Shown here: positions 25,673 to 38,400 of the stretch, one piece after another
Layout: every line of letters starts with the position of its first letter
Numbering within the stretch: the stretch's first letter is position 1
Source of the DNA: Microbulbifer agarilyticus
GTDB taxonomy: Bacteria; Pseudomonadota; Gammaproteobacteria; Pseudomonadales; Cellvibrionaceae
Direction: 5' to 3'
Assembly (NCBI RefSeq): GCF_019800665.1
Contig: NZ_JAHVKO010000005.1
Span: forward strand, 1 to 64,000
Length of the DNA stretch: 64,000 nucleotides
The notes under the pieces: model-generated
Seen by the model: the letters and a program-made list of their open reading frames with translations, nothing else
What the model was told of the DNA's origin: nothing
Database searches by the model: none
Position numbers and translations under genes: made by a program

Positions 25673-26500
25673 ATGAAATTCGCTTTATCCCTGATCCTGC
25701 TCGTTATTTTCAGCGGTGCCGAACTCGCGGCAAGTGCAGATCCCGAGTACGCGACGTCAACGCCAGGATTCAATATGGGCGATGCCATCAACATCGCCGG
25801 CAGACAGCGCATGCTGTCGCAGCGCATTACCCAAACCTATATCCTGCAGGGTATTCAGCCTTCCGTAGAAAAACACCGCCAGGTATTCGAGCGTTCGATG
25901 TCGGAGTTTGAGCGCAACCTGAACCAGCTGGCAAACTTTAAACCGGCAGCGCCGATAATCAGTACGCTGCGGCTGGTACAGGAGGAATGGAAAGGCTTCG
26001 CGGAAATTGCGCGCGAACCAGTGAGCAAGTTCAACGCGGCAGAGCTGTTTCGACGCAGTAATACGCTGCTGCCCGCCGCACACACCTATGTGATGCGCCT
26101 GCAGGCACTGGCCAACCACAGCAGCGCCGAACTGGTGAATGTTTCCGGTCGCCAGCGCATGCTGTCCCAGCGTATCGCAAAGAATTATGTTGCCCAGTAC
26201 TGGGGCGTGGCAGGCAGCGAAGGCACCCGCTTACTGTACGAGGACCTCGCGGAATTTGAGCAGATGCTGACCTTCTTGCTCGACAGCCCACTCAACACCA
26301 CTGAAATTACCCGCAACCTGCTGAAGACCCAGGGGCACCTGAGTTATGCCAGCCGCGGGTTCGATGGCGAGATGCAGATGTCAGAGTCACGCCAGATTCA
26401 TGTGATTACTGGCACCACCGACATTATGCTGCGCAATATGAATGTAGTTACGGGCCAATACGCAGAACTGCTCAACGCAGTAGAGGTAGCAGCCCGCTAA
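25673..26500 (+). CDS. Secreted protein with two PilJ/NarX-type sensor modules (275 aa)
   Basis: A signal peptide (residues about 1-22) is followed by two copies of the helical type IV pili / NarX N-terminal module. Each opens with INIAGRQRMLSQRI (about residue 40) or VNVSGRQRMLSQRI (about 158), the P-box-like motif that binds nitrate or nitrite in NarX and NarQ. Unlike those sensors it has no transmembrane helix, HAMP, kinase or methyl-accepting domain, so it should be a free periplasmic protein. In this locus it may sense or buffer nitrate and pass a signal to a separate partner. The start ATG follows AGGAAAG with 5-base spacing. Confidence 0.75.
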   Translation: MKFALSLILLVIFSGAELAASADPEYATSTPGFNMGDAINIAGRQRMLSQRITQTYILQGIQPSVEKHRQVFERSMSEFERNLNQLANFKPAAPIISTLRLVQEEWKGFAEIAREPVSKFNAAELFRRSNTLLPAAHTYVMRLQALANHSSAELVNVSGRQRMLSQRIAKNYVAQYWGVAGSEGTRLLYEDLAEFEQMLTFLLDSPLNTTEITRNLLKTQGHLSYASRGFDGEMQMSESRQIHVITGTTDIMLRNMNVVTGQYAELLNAVEVAAR

Positions 26501-26513
26501 CCGGGACTGGGGG

Positions 26514-26990
26514 CTACTTGGGGCTTGCCATATATTCAATCAGCGCCACGTAGTCCTCATCGGTACAGCTAAAGCACAAGCCCGCCGGAGGCATGGCTTT
26601 GAAGCCATCCCGCGCATGGGCAACCAGTGTCTCCATACCTTTCGCCATACGCGGTTTCCAGGCCTCAACATCGCCAGTCCGGGGCGCGCCTACCAAGCCT
26701 CTCTCGTGGCAGCTGCCACAGGTCTGCTGATACATTTCCAGATGCTTTTGGGAAACCTGGCCCGGTTTCGCTTTGGCAGCTGGCTGGCTTGCCGTCTCGG
26801 TGCTTCCCGACGCGGCCATTTCCTCAGCCACAATTTGCTGACCTGCAGTCTGAGTTTCGGCCGCCGGCGATTCGGCGCTGGGTGTAGACGTTTTTTCACT
26901 ACAGCCCAATGCAAAAACACTGAGAGCGAAGACTGCTACAACGCGAGGAAGTGAATGGGCAAGAGAACGGGGCAGAGGATGATTCGACAA
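26514..26990 (-). CDS. Cytochrome c5-type lipoprotein (158 aa)
   Basis: Small class I cytochrome c on a lipid anchor: the signal peptide ends FALGC (Cys30), followed by a low-complexity Glu/Ala/Thr linker and a C-terminal domain with one haem site CGSCH. The axial Met is probably in FKAMPPAGLC, and a second cysteine pair CFSC is characteristic of the c5 subgroup. It probably shuttles electrons in the periplasm. It faces the nitrate locus tail to tail and is not part of the thiamin operon. Confidence 0.88.
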   Translation of the reverse strand: MSNHPLPRSLAHSLPRVVAVFALSVFALGCSEKTSTPSAESPAAETQTAGQQIVAEEMAASGSTETASQPAAKAKPGQVSQKHLEMYQQTCGSCHERGLVGAPRTGDVEAWKPRMAKGMETLVAHARDGFKAMPPAGLCFSCTDEDYVALIEYMASPK

Positions 26991-27033
26991 GAGGAGCTCC
27001 CTATCATTATTAGGTATTCCTCTTTTTTACTGG

Positions 27034-27816
27034 TTATCCGCACACGGGGCAAGTACTGTTTTGTGACAGCGCGAGCGAGCGCCATTCGAGGCTGGCGGCC
27101 TCGAACAGTTGCAATTGATTCAAGCTGGTTAGCGGCAACCCTACAATAGACTTGATTGCCTCCAATGCCTGAGCACTCCCCATCATACCCAGTGCGGGCC
27201 CGATCACCCCGACCGATGCGCAGTTTTCGGCCTCAGGCAAATCGTTTGCCTCGCTGGGCGGTGGAAACAGACAGGCATAACAGGGCGAATCTGAATCGCT
27301 AAAATCAAAGCTAACCAGCTGCCCGGAAAAGCCCCGCACCGAGGCCATCACTACCGCCACCCTCTGCGCCCGGCACACGCGATTGATGGTGTGGCGAATA
27401 TTCAGGTTGTCGGTACAATCCAACACCACGTCAAAGTCCTGTTCGGACAACAACGAAGACAGCCACTCTTCATCCGCCATACGGCTGTGGGCGTGCACGC
27501 GGATCTCGGGATTCGCCGCAGTCAATTGCTGCGCAGCAACTACAGCCTTGCCCTTATCGCGGTGGTTGGTCTTGTACAGAACCTGACGCTGGAGGTTTGA
27601 GATATCCACCTGGTCGCCATCTACCAGATGTAATTCGCCGATACCAGCCGCAGCAAGATACAGGGATGCGGGGCTACCCAGACCACCCAGCCCAATAATA
27701 AGCACACGTGCCGAACCCAGCTTCTCCTGACCGGCCTCACCGATCTGCGGCAACATGATCTGCCGGCTGTAGCGCTGTAGTTGTTTACGACTTAACACGG
27801 GCTCGACTCCAGTCAA
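27034..27816 (-). CDS. thiF: Sulfur carrier adenylyltransferase ThiF (260 aa)
   Basis: E1-like enzyme that adenylates the C-terminal glycine of ThiS so that sulfur can be loaded. The nucleotide site GLGGLGSPASLYLA, the RQVLYKTNHRDKGK block and two zinc cysteine pairs (CYAC and the terminal CPVC) are present. MoeB is nearly indistinguishable by sequence; membership of the thiamin operon, 5 bases after thiDE, favours ThiF, though it could serve both pathways. Confidence 0.88.
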   Translation of the reverse strand: MTGVEPVLSRKQLQRYSRQIMLPQIGEAGQEKLGSARVLIIGLGGLGSPASLYLAAAGIGELHLVDGDQVDISNLQRQVLYKTNHRDKGKAVVAAQQLTAANPEIRVHAHSRMADEEWLSSLLSEQDFDVVLDCTDNLNIRHTINRVCRAQRVAVVMASVRGFSGQLVSFDFSDSDSPCYACLFPPPSEANDLPEAENCASVGVIGPALGMMGSAQALEAIKSIVGLPLTSLNQLQLFEAASLEWRSLALSQNSTCPVCG

Positions 27817-27821
27817 CCGGA

Positions 27822-29393
27822 CTATTCAATAACGGCGCGCAGCTGTGCGACTGCGGCTTGATAATCGGGCGCTTGGGTAATCGCAGTAACCACAGCAATA
27901 CTGCCGACCCCGCTCGCCGCAACAACTGGCGCGCGCTCGACACTGATCCCACCAATCGCCACCAGTGGATAATCTGGCAGAAGCGCCGCCATACGTGCAA
28001 GCTTTTTCGGCCCCTGCAGCTGACCGCTCATATCTTTGGTGTTGGTGGCATAGATGGCGCCCGTCGCCAGATAACTGGGACGGTACTGCCAGGCATACAG
28101 CATTTCAAAAAAGCCGTGCGTGCTGATACCCAGTTTCAACCCCGCACGCTGGATCGCCTGCAGATCGGCAGCCTGCAAGTCTTCCTGCCCCAGGTGCACA
28201 CCATAGGCACCGCACTCGATGGCCAGCTGCCAGTAATCATTGATAAACAGACGCAGATCAAATTCCCGGCCAATGGCTACCGCGCGCTCTATCTGCTCGC
28301 GCAGGTCGTCGCCAGGATTCTTGATCCGCAACTGCAGCGTACGGACGCCCTCGCGGGCCAGTTTTTCAATCCACTGCACCGTTTCTACCACCGGATACAG
28401 CCCCAGGCGGGTGGAATCTGGCTGTGCAAATTCGGCCGCGTAGTTCTGTGCTGCGGCAGCATCAAAGGTTGCGTAAAGTTTGGCTCGCTCACTACCTGCG
28501 ACGAGAACTTCCGGAAAATCCTGCAGCTCACTCGGCCAGCCGCAATGCCCTACCGGCCCCGGTCCTTCACCAACTTGTGCGCTATTACCCAGGCGTAACC
28601 CACGGCGCACATAGGCATTGGCTACCACGCAGGCGTCCTTGAGCGGATATCCCTGCGCAAGTAGCGCAGCAACGGCCGAAGAATAAGTGCAGCCGGTACC
28701 GTGGGTATCGCGGGTATCGATTTTCCTGCCGATCAACCAGTCGCTAGTGGTGCCGGTTTCACCGGGAACACATAGCAGGTCTGCGGTGGTTCCCGGCTCA
28801 ATAGCAAAATGCCCCCCGGTTACAGCGAGTGCAATTTCATTGGCCTCAGCGAGTTTTTTTGCGGCGATTAGGATGTCACCAGCACTGCCTATCTCGGTCA
28901 ATGCCAACCACTCCAGTTCCACACGGTTTGGAGTGAGCACATCACACAGGGGTAACAGTTCGCTCACCACCGCTGCACCAGTGCTGTCTTCGGTCATCGA
29001 TGCACAATTGCTGGCAACTGCAACCGGATCGTACACCACAGGTACTTGGCAATCCTTAGCCCTCAACCCGCGCAGAAAGTCCGCCACAATGCGGACCTGC
29101 GCAGTATTGGCTAACAAACCGATTTTAATGGTTGACGGTGGCAGATCACCGAGCAGCGCATCCAGTTGCGATTGCAGAGCCAATTCGGACACAGGATTGA
29201 TCGCGGCTACGGTCAGCGTATTCTGTGCGGTATTTGCGGTAATGGCACTGCAGCCGAGGACGCCGAGATCGTGGAACGTCAGCAGGTCGGCCTGAATACC
29301 GGCGCCGCCACCGGAGTCACTGCCGGCAATCGTCCACACTATGGGACGCGTTTGCATTGGCAATGACATTGGTATTGGCACAGCCTCGCTCAT
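27822..29393 (-). CDS. thiDE: Bifunctional HMP-P kinase / thiamin-phosphate synthase (523 aa)
   Basis: Fusion of ThiD (about residues 18-275) and ThiE (about 310-523). ThiD phosphorylates HMP and [21 protein letters not shown] at the start and [18 protein letters not shown] at the nucleotide site. ThiE joins HMP-PP to the thiazole phosphate: [27 protein letters not shown] and LVAIGGIS are visible. Such fusions occur in several proteobacteria. The start ATG overlaps the thiG stop by 4 bases. Confidence 0.93.
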   Translation of the reverse strand: MSEAVPIPMSLPMQTRPIVWTIAGSDSGGGAGIQADLLTFHDLGVLGCSAITANTAQNTLTVAAINPVSELALQSQLDALLGDLPPSTIKIGLLANTAQVRIVADFLRGLRAKDCQVPVVYDPVAVASNCASMTEDSTGAAVVSELLPLCDVLTPNRVELEWLALTEIGSAGDILIAAKKLAEANEIALAVTGGHFAIEPGTTADLLCVPGETGTTSDWLIGRKIDTRDTHGTGCTYSSAVAALLAQGYPLKDACVVANAYVRRGLRLGNSAQVGEGPGPVGHCGWPSELQDFPEVLVAGSERAKLYATFDAAAAQNYAAEFAQPDSTRLGLYPVVETVQWIEKLAREGVRTLQLRIKNPGDDLREQIERAVAIGREFDLRLFINDYWQLAIECGAYGVHLGQEDLQAADLQAIQRAGLKLGISTHGFFEMLYAWQYRPSYLATGAIYATNTKDMSGQLQGPKKLARMAALLPDYPLVAIGGISVERAPVVAASGVGSIAVVTAITQAPDYQAAVAQLRAVIE

Positions 29394-30199
29394 GCGTTTT
29401 CTCCCGCAGTCACGGTTTGCTGCCAGAACGGCATGTCCAGAGTTGGGGTGCTGGGGCTGGCGGTCTGGCGCTTGAGCATCAGTCCCGCGTTGCGCGCGGC
29501 GCGCCCGGATTCAATGGCCAGCTTGAACGCCTGCGCCATCAGTACCGGGTTTTGGGCTTTGGCGATGGCGGTATTTAGCAGCACCGCATCAAAGCCCATT
29601 TCCATCGCTTCACCGGCCTGCGACGGTGCGCCAATGCCCGCATCGATAATCAGAGGCGTATCCGGCAAGCGCTCGCGCAGGGTCTGCAGATTGTATTTGT
29701 TCATCAAGCCGCGGCCGGTGCCAATGGGGGAACCCCAGGGCATCAGTACTTCACAGCCAACATCCAATAGTTTGCGACACACAACCAGATCGTCGGTGCA
29801 ATATGGGAGCACTTTAAAGCCGCGCTTGACTAGCTCGCGCGCCGCTTCGATCAAACCATAAGGATCTGGCTGCAGGTTGTAGTCATCGCCGATGACCTCC
29901 AGCTTGAGCCAGTCAGTAGCGAAAATTTCGCGGCTCATTTCTGCGAGGGCAATTACTTCTTTCGGAGTCTTGCAGCCGGCGGTATTCGGCAACAGCTGGC
30001 AGCCGGACTCCTGAATGTAATCCCAGATCATCTTGCCCTGCTGCTGCTCCGGATTCTGGCGGCGCAGGGACAAGGTAATAATTTGTGAGCCTGATGCGCT
30101 CACCGATTCGCGCATGACAGCAGGCGACGGATACAGTGCGGTGCCTACCAGCAGGCGACTATCGAACTCTTTACCGTACAGTTTGAGTTTGTCCGTCAT
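29390..30199 (-). CDS. thiG: Thiazole synthase (269 aa)
   Basis: Forms the thiazole phosphate ring from DXP, dehydroglycine and ThiS-thiocarboxylate. TIM-barrel protein with the Schiff-base lysine in [10 protein letters not shown], the [15 protein letters not shown] strand, [16 protein letters not shown] and [28 protein letters not shown]. Full length. Starts 2 bases after thiS ends. Confidence 0.96.
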   Translation of the reverse strand: MTDKLKLYGKEFDSRLLVGTALYPSPAVMRESVSASGSQIITLSLRRQNPEQQQGKMIWDYIQESGCQLLPNTAGCKTPKEVIALAEMSREIFATDWLKLEVIGDDYNLQPDPYGLIEAARELVKRGFKVLPYCTDDLVVCRKLLDVGCEVLMPWGSPIGTGRGLMNKYNLQTLRERLPDTPLIIDAGIGAPSQAGEAMEMGFDAVLLNTAIAKAQNPVLMAQAFKLAIESGRAARNAGLMLKRQTASPSTPTLDMPFWQQTVTAGENA

Positions 30200-30201
30200 G
30201 C

Positions 30202-30402
30202 TTAACCTCCCACCACTGGCGCAACGATATCCAGCTGGTCACCAGCGCTCAGGGTTGTTGCGTCATAGATGGCGCGGGGAACGAAGTCACCATTGACCGC
30301 CACTGCAAAGGTTTCACCGGTGTAACCAAGCTGCTGCAACAGCGCGGCAACCGAAGAGCCGTCATTCAAATTTACATTCTCGCCATTGACCAGTAATTGC
30401 AT
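30202..30402 (-). CDS. thiS: Sulfur carrier protein ThiS (66 aa)
   Basis: Small ubiquitin-fold protein ending in the Gly-Gly (PVVGG) that ThiF adenylates and that carries sulfur to ThiG. N-terminus [12 protein letters not shown] is typical. Start and the thiO stop share one base (TGATG), indicating coupled translation. Confidence 0.94.
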   Translation of the reverse strand: MQLLVNGENVNLNDGSSVAALLQQLGYTGETFAVAVNGDFVPRAIYDATTLSAGDQLDIVAPVVGG

Positions 30403-31510
30403 CAGGTCACCTGTTCCGTTTCTTGGGTTAATTTGGACAACGCGTCTTCGACCTGCAGCGCCAGCGCCGGCGCCAGCAGATAGCCGTGGCGAAAGAGGCC
30501 ATTCACGCGTATCAGCCCGGACTCACTTTCCACAAATGGAAGGTTGTCCATGGTGGCCGGCCGACAGTTCACACGGGTTTCGATGACCCGCGCTTCGGCA
30601 AACGCCGGGTGGATCGAGTACAGCGCACTGGAAAGCTCCATACTGGAACGCAGCGAAATCGGGCTCATATCCTCGCTCTCGATCTCGGTCGCACCGATCA
30701 CCGTTTGATTGTTGGCACGAGGTACTACATAAAGCTGGTAGCGCGGGTGCAGCAACCGCACTGGGCGCTGCAGCTTTACCTCCGGGGTTTCCACCACCAT
30801 CACTTCACCGCGCACGCCGCGTAAGCCCTGGATAGCACCATTGGCACCGAGGCCTCGGGCGTCTATCACCAGGTCAAACGCTTCGCTACCACGTGCCATA
30901 TGCACTTCATTCGGCGCGCATTCGACGGCAGTATGGTCGTGTAGCCTTACCCCGTTTTGCATCACCGCCTGTAGCAATGCCGGAAGCAGCTTGCGGTTAT
31001 CCACATCCGCTTCCGAGGCTAAAAACAGGCCCTGCTCGAAGCGATCCAGCTCCGGTTCCAGCGCACTCAGGCCACGGCTATCGAGCCAACGCAACTGGTC
31101 ACCGCCTGCGCCACCCAATTTGGAAGTCAGCTCCTGCTGAAACTGCAGCAGTTCACTGCGGTCCTGCGGGTGGGCGACCAGCACACTACCTGATTGACGG
31201 TAATCAACACTCACCCCCACTTCCTGCTCCAGCTGTGCCACCCAATGCGGCCAGTGTTGCAGGCTGTGCATACCAAGCTCGTAGATGGGGAGCGGGCAGT
31301 GAAACAGCTCGGAGAGCGGGGAGATCATGCCGGCCGCGGTGTGACACGCGCCCGAGGGTTTATCCAAGCTACCGGCGTCAAACAAGCTGACTCGATAACC
31401 CTCTGTGGATAACCGCCAGGCCAGCAGACGCCCCATCAATCCGGCGCCTGCAATCGCGATATTTAATTCAGCGTGTGCCACAACTTCCTTCCGAACCGGC
31501 AACTGGGGCA

Positions 31511-31511
<1 letters not shown>
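30402..31511 (-). CDS. thiO: Glycine oxidase ThiO (369 aa)
   Basis: FAD-dependent oxidase that turns glycine into iminoglycine (dehydroglycine) for ThiG. The dinucleotide fold NIAIAGAGLMGRLLAWRLS is near residue 17, and the C-terminal NCRPATMDNLPFVE and LFRHGYLLAPALA segments bind the cofactor. The presence of ThiO instead of the radical-SAM ThiH indicates the aerobic route. The start overlaps the thiC stop (TAATG). Confidence 0.92.
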
Positions 31512-33457
<1,946 letters not shown>

Positions 33458-33586
33458 TTACGTCATTTCCTGACGCTTGTTTCCATTTAATGGTATCCGT
33501 GAATGGAATATCGGGGTGCAGATAGGAAGAGAGAGAATCGAACGTGGACAATGGTTCCAGCGCACGAAAAGTAGCGAATTCAGATC

Positions 33587-33664
33587 TTGTTCCCTACGCA
33601 GGGGTTACCCTGATCAGGTTCAACGGATCTCGCAACAGCGATCTCAGCCCAAAAGGCACTCCGA
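33587..33664 (-). ncRNA. TPP riboswitch (THI element) of the thiamin operon
   Basis: Read on the minus strand the conserved blocks occur in order: GGGCTGAGAT, a variable stem with CGCTGTTGCG, ACCTGATCAGGGTAA, then CGTAGGGAA. These are the pyrimidine- and pyrophosphate-sensing parts of the TPP aptamer. The expression platform lies between 33449 and 33586. Expected effect: repression of thiC-O-S-G-DE-F when thiamin pyrophosphate is plentiful. Confidence 0.96.
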
Positions 33665-33807
33665 CAAGTTGGCGCTGAGTATAGGGGATGAGGCCCGATT
33701 TGAACAGAAAGCGGAGCAGAGTTTGGCGACTCGTGACAGTAAGGGAGTCGCAACGCGCGCTAACCTGGCAGCCACCGACGACTTTTCCGCCACCTTATAC
33801 TGGCCAC

Positions 33808-34110
33808 ATGAAGCCCGACACCAGCACCGCAATGCGCAACATCATCTCAGAAGTACGCGCCACCCTGCCCTTCACCATGCCGGCCGCCGAACTCTGTGCT
33901 GGCCCCTGTCAGGGGTGCGCGAAGAAGCTGTTGGAATATCTGGATCAGGAAATTGATGAGTGGGAACACCGGCTTGATGCGGACGAAAAGCCGACGCTTG
34001 GAGAAGTGACGAAGTTTGGCAAAGCCTGTAGCCGGATTCACAAAGCGATCGCCGCAAACGGCTTGATTGCGTCAGATCGAGAACCGGGAAAAAACACAGA
34101 TGCTAAATGA
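33808..34110 (+). CDS. Small conserved-type protein, unknown function (100 aa)
   Basis: A soluble, acidic and largely helical protein with two cysteines in LCAGPCQGCAKK that could bind a metal or form a disulfide. It resembles short hypothetical proteins from Pseudomonas and relatives, but I assign no function. The ATG at 33808 is chosen; another in-frame ATG is at 33832. It ends just before a structured palindromic element that may act as its terminator and lies tail to tail with accA. Confidence 0.65.
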   Translation: MKPDTSTAMRNIISEVRATLPFTMPAAELCAGPCQGCAKKLLEYLDQEIDEWEHRLDADEKPTLGEVTKFGKACSRIHKAIAANGLIASDREPGKNTDAK

Positions 34111-34120
34111 GAAGGCGAAG

Positions 34121-34217
34121 TGTCGGGCAGGGCTTTTCAGGATCGTCGCAAACAGGATGTTTGCGCCGAAGCGCCCAGGGATGGGTTTACAGCGGTCCTG
34201 AAAAGCCCTGCCCGGCA
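34121..34217. repeat. Structured palindromic element, copy 1
   Basis: Outer arms 34124-34142 and 34196-34214 are perfectly complementary over 19 bp (22 with one G-U). Inside are two hairpins, GCAAAC-AGGAT-GTTTGC and CCCA-GGGA-TGGG (GNRA-type loop). The 53-base core is nearly the same as in copy 2 at 39194-39290, but the outer part of the stem is unrelated in sequence. It lies between convergent genes (33808 and accA). Confidence 0.85.
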
Positions 34218-34271
34218 GTTTGCCACCACAGAATCAAATCAGAACCACCTAGGCCTCAGGGAGGCCAAGCA

Positions 34272-35228
34272 TTAGCTAACGACGTTGCCGTAGCTCATCA
34301 GACGCTGGTAACGCTTCTCCAGCAACTCATCCAGAGGAACCGCGGTCAGCTTATCCAGCTGCTCAGACAGACGATCACGCAGACGCGCTGCCATCAGGTC
34401 CGGATCGCGGTGCGCACCGCCGAGAGGCTCAGGCAGGGTTTCATCCACAATGCCCAGCTCCTCCAGCACACTGGAAGTTACCCCCATGGCCTCGGCCGCC
34501 AGCGGCGCCTTCTCCACAGTCTTCCAAATAATGTTCGCGCAACCTTCCGGGGAAATTACGAAGTACGTAGAGTACTGCAGCATGTTCAACTGGTCGCCCA
34601 CACCGATCGCCAGTGCACCACCGGAAGAGCCTTCACCAATCACCGTACAGATAATCGGCGTACGCAGACGAGACATTACCGCCAGGTTCTTCGCGATCGC
34701 CTCCGAAATACCGCGCTCCTCACTATCGATACCCGGGTAGGCCCCCGGAGTGTCGATCAGCGTTAGCACCGGCATCTTAAAGCGCTCCGCCATCTCCATA
34801 ACGCGCTGCGCCTTGCGGTAACCTTCCGGCTTCGGCATACCAAAGTTACGCTTCACCTTCTCGTTTACCGAGCGGCCCTTCTCCTCACCAATCACCGCCA
34901 CCGGACGACCTTCCAAACGGCCGATACCAGCGATGATCGCCTTGTCATCACCAAAGTGGCGGTCGCCGTGGAGTTCATCCCAATCGGTGAACATACGCTC
35001 AATGTAATCCTTCGCATAAGGACGCTGAGGATGACGGGCTACCTGGACGATCTGCCAGGGAGAGAGGTCGGAATACAGGGATTCGGTGAGCTTCTCGCTC
35101 TTTTCCCGCAGACGGGTGATCTCTTCAGCAATATTCAGGTCATTGTCGTCCCCGACGTGCTGAAGCTCCTTGATCTTGCTTTCCAGTTCCGCAATCGGCT
35201 GTTCAAACTCGAGAAAACTGAAGTTCAT
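34272..35228 (-). CDS. accA: Acetyl-CoA carboxylase carboxyltransferase, alpha subunit (318 aa)
   Basis: With AccD transfers the carboxyl group from biotin to acetyl-CoA, making malonyl-CoA for fatty acid synthesis. The N-terminus [19 protein letters not shown] is the family start, and the central [25 protein letters not shown] and [16 protein letters not shown] blocks are intact. The ATG at 35228 is preferred over an in-frame TTG 36 bases upstream. It follows dnaE in the same direction after 263 bases, as in many gammaproteobacteria. Confidence 0.95.
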   Translation of the reverse strand: MNFSFLEFEQPIAELESKIKELQHVGDDNDLNIAEEITRLREKSEKLTESLYSDLSPWQIVQVARHPQRPYAKDYIERMFTDWDELHGDRHFGDDKAIIAGIGRLEGRPVAVIGEEKGRSVNEKVKRNFGMPKPEGYRKAQRVMEMAERFKMPVLTLIDTPGAYPGIDSEERGISEAIAKNLAVMSRLRTPIICTVIGEGSSGGALAIGVGDQLNMLQYSTYFVISPEGCANIIWKTVEKAPLAAEAMGVTSSVLEELGIVDETLPEPLGGAHRDPDLMAARLRDRLSEQLDKLTAVPLDELLEKRYQRLMSYGNVVS

Positions 35229-35491
35229 GTAATTCGCGCCTTGATAATTCTGTGGGCCTGCCAAATGTTGGAAAATGCGACCAAAATACCCCGAACGGTC
35301 GCAAACAGGCCTCGTCTACTGAAAATGGCCGCTAGCTTACCGGGCCAGGACCAACCAGTCGAGTGCACAGCGCACTAACCGGCATCACCTGTGTCCAATT
35401 TGCCTATGTTGCTGGCGAGTGTGCTGGAGCGCAGGCAAAGAGAAACAGACGACAGCGAATTCTCCCCCGCCAGCAGGGCCGCAGACCCAAT

Positions 35492-38400
35492 TTACTGCCG
35501 CTGATTGTAGTTGAGCTGTACCCGCTCCCGCCCAATTACCTCACGCAGCGACTGAATCAACTGATCGTTGGGTTCCACCTTCCATTCGTCCGCCAGACGG
35601 AAAGTACCCTTCGCATCACTGCGCTCCACCTCGACCATCACCGGGCAGCTGCCACCCACGTAGGGTCGCAGGCAGGCACTCAGGCGCTGGCCCATTTTCG
35701 GCATCGCCTGGGCGCTGTCGATTTTCAGGGTCACGCCGATCACGCTGCCACTGCGCAGGTCATCCAGAGTGGACACGTTGTTCACGCTCATCTTCAAGCC
35801 ACCACTGTAATCGTCGTGGGAGATAGAGCCTTCCAGCACCAGCAGCGAATCCTTCACCAGCTTCTCGCGGTGCTCGCCAAAAGCCTCGCTGAACACCGCC
35901 GCCTCGATGCGCGCACTGCGGTCATCCAGGGAAACAATGGCCATGGAATCGCCGCGCTTGGTTTTCATCACACGCATGCCCACCACCAGGCCGGCCACCT
36001 TCTGGTTTTCCCGGCCGGGCTTCAGATCGGCGATACGCGCATTCACCAGGTGCTTCAATTCTTCTTCGTATTCGTCGATGGGGTGACCGGTGAGATACAG
36101 GCCGAGGGTGTTTTTCTCCCCCTCCAAACGCTCGCGAATACTCCACGGACGTGCACCGCGGAAATCTTCGTACACATCGCCGTCGGACGCGGAACGCACC
36201 ACCTCCCCGAACAGGTCCATCATGCCGGCGCTGTCGTTCTTGCTCTGCTGTTCCGCAGACTTCACCGCCTCATCCAGCGCGTTGAACAGCACCGCGCGGG
36301 AGTAGTCGAGGCCGTCGGCACTGTTGGTATCCGGGCCGATACTGTCCAGCGCACCGGAGCGCACCAGCGCTTCCAAAGCGCGCTTGTTGACCTTGCGCGG
36401 ATCGATACGCGAACAGAAGTCGAACAGATCGGTAAACGGACCGCCACTTTCACGCTCGGCGATGATGTTATCGATCGGGCCTTCACCCAGGCCTTTGATT
36501 GCACCCAGGCCATAGATGATGCGGTTATCCACATCCACCGAGAACTGGTAGCTGCCCAGGTTCACATCCGGCGGCACCAGGTCCAGGCCCATGGCCCGGC
36601 ACTCTTCAATAAAGATTACGACCTTATCGGTCTTGTCCATGTCCGAAGACATGGTGGCCGCCATAAACTGCGCCGGGTAATGGGCTTTCAGCCACGCGGT
36701 TTGGTAGGAAACCAGAGCGTAGGCAGCGGAGTGCGATTTGTTAAAACCATAACCGGCGAACTTTTCCACCAGGTCAAAGATCTTAATCGCCAGTTCCGGG
36801 TCTACACCCTGCTCCTTGGCACCCTCTTCGAAGGTGGCCCGCTGCTTGGCCATTTCCTCGGGCTTTTTCTTACCCATGGCCCGGCGCAGCATGTCTGCAC
36901 CACCCAGGGTATAACCCGCGAGCTCCTGGGCGATCTGCATTACCTGTTCCTGGTAAACAATAACGCCGTAGGTCGGTTCGAGAATTGGCTTCAGCTTTTC
37001 GTGCTGATACTTGGCATCCGGATAGGCCACCTGCGCGCGGCCGTGCTTCCGGTTGATGAAGTCGTCCACCATGCCCGACTGCAGCGGGCCCGGGCGGAAC
37101 AGGGCCACCAGGGCGATCATGTCCTCAAGGTTGTCCGGCTGCAGACGCTTGATCAGGTCCTTCATACCGCGGGATTCCAGCTGGAACACCGCGGTAGTTT
37201 CGGCACGCTTGATCAGTTTGAACGTCTCGTTATCGTCCAGCGGCAACGCCTCGATCACCAGCGGCTCTTTGCCCTCACGCGCGCGCTGCTCGTCCACCAT
37301 CGCCTTGGCCCAGTCGATGATGGTCAGGGTCCGCAGACCCAGGAAGTCGAACTTCACCAGACCCGCATCTTCCACGTCGTTCTTGTCGAACTGGGTAACC
37401 AGGCCGGCACCGGTCTCGTCACAGTACAGTGGGGCAAAATCGGTGAGCTTGGTCGGGGCAATTACTACACCACCGGCGTGCTTACCCACGTTACGCGCAA
37501 CACCTTCGAGCTGCAGCGCCATCTCCCAGATTTCCTGGCCTTCCTCGTCGTTCTCGAGGAATTCACGCAGCACTTCTTCCTGCTCAAAGGCTTTCTGCAG
37601 GGTCATGCCCACATCGGCGGGGATCATCTTGGACAGCTTATCGGCCAGGCCGTAAGACTTGCCCTGCACCCGCGCCACGTCCCGCACCACCGCCTTCGCG
37701 GCCATGGTACCGAAGGTAATAATCTGGCTTACCGCGTTACGGCCGTAGTTTTCCGCAACGTAGTTAATCACCCGGTCGCGCTTCTCCATACAGAAGTCAA
37801 CGTCGAAGTCGGGCATGGAAACCCGTTCCGGGTTCAGGAATCGCTCGAACAGCAGGTCGTACTGCAGCGGATCGAGATCGGTAATTTTTTGCGAGTAGGC
37901 AATCAGTGAGCCCGCACCGGAACCCCGCCCCGGGCCTACCGGAATATCGTGATCCTTCGCCCACTGGATGAAGTCCATTACGATCAGGAAGTAACCCGGG
38001 AACCCCATCTGGATAACGATATCCAGCTCAAAGCGCAGGCGGTCTTCGTATTCTTTCTTCCGCGCTTCGTAGTCCGGCGCGGACTTATCGAGGATATGTT
38101 CAAGGCGCTCGTACAGGCCGTCGAACGAAATCTTCTCGAAGAACTGGTTTTCGGTCATGCCCTCCGGAATCGGGAACTGGGGCAGGAAGTATTTGCCGAG
38201 CTGAATGGGCGAGGAACAGCGGCGGGCAATCTCTACCGTGTTTTCCAGCGCCTCAGGAATATCCTTAAACAGCTCGTGCATCTCTTCCGGTGTACGCAGG
38301 TACTGCTCGGCAGAATAGCGACGTTCACGGCGCGGATCGTCCAGCGCACGACCTTCACGGATACATACACGCACCTCGTGGGCTTCAAATTCGCTGTCTT

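Noticed and set aside
27034-27816. MoeB rather than ThiF
   Set aside because: Not excluded by sequence, but operon position after thiDE and the absence of molybdopterin genes favour ThiF.
35363-37909. 848-residue plus-strand open frame opposite dnaE
   Set aside because: Lies within the unambiguous dnaE gene; composition is typical of an antisense frame.
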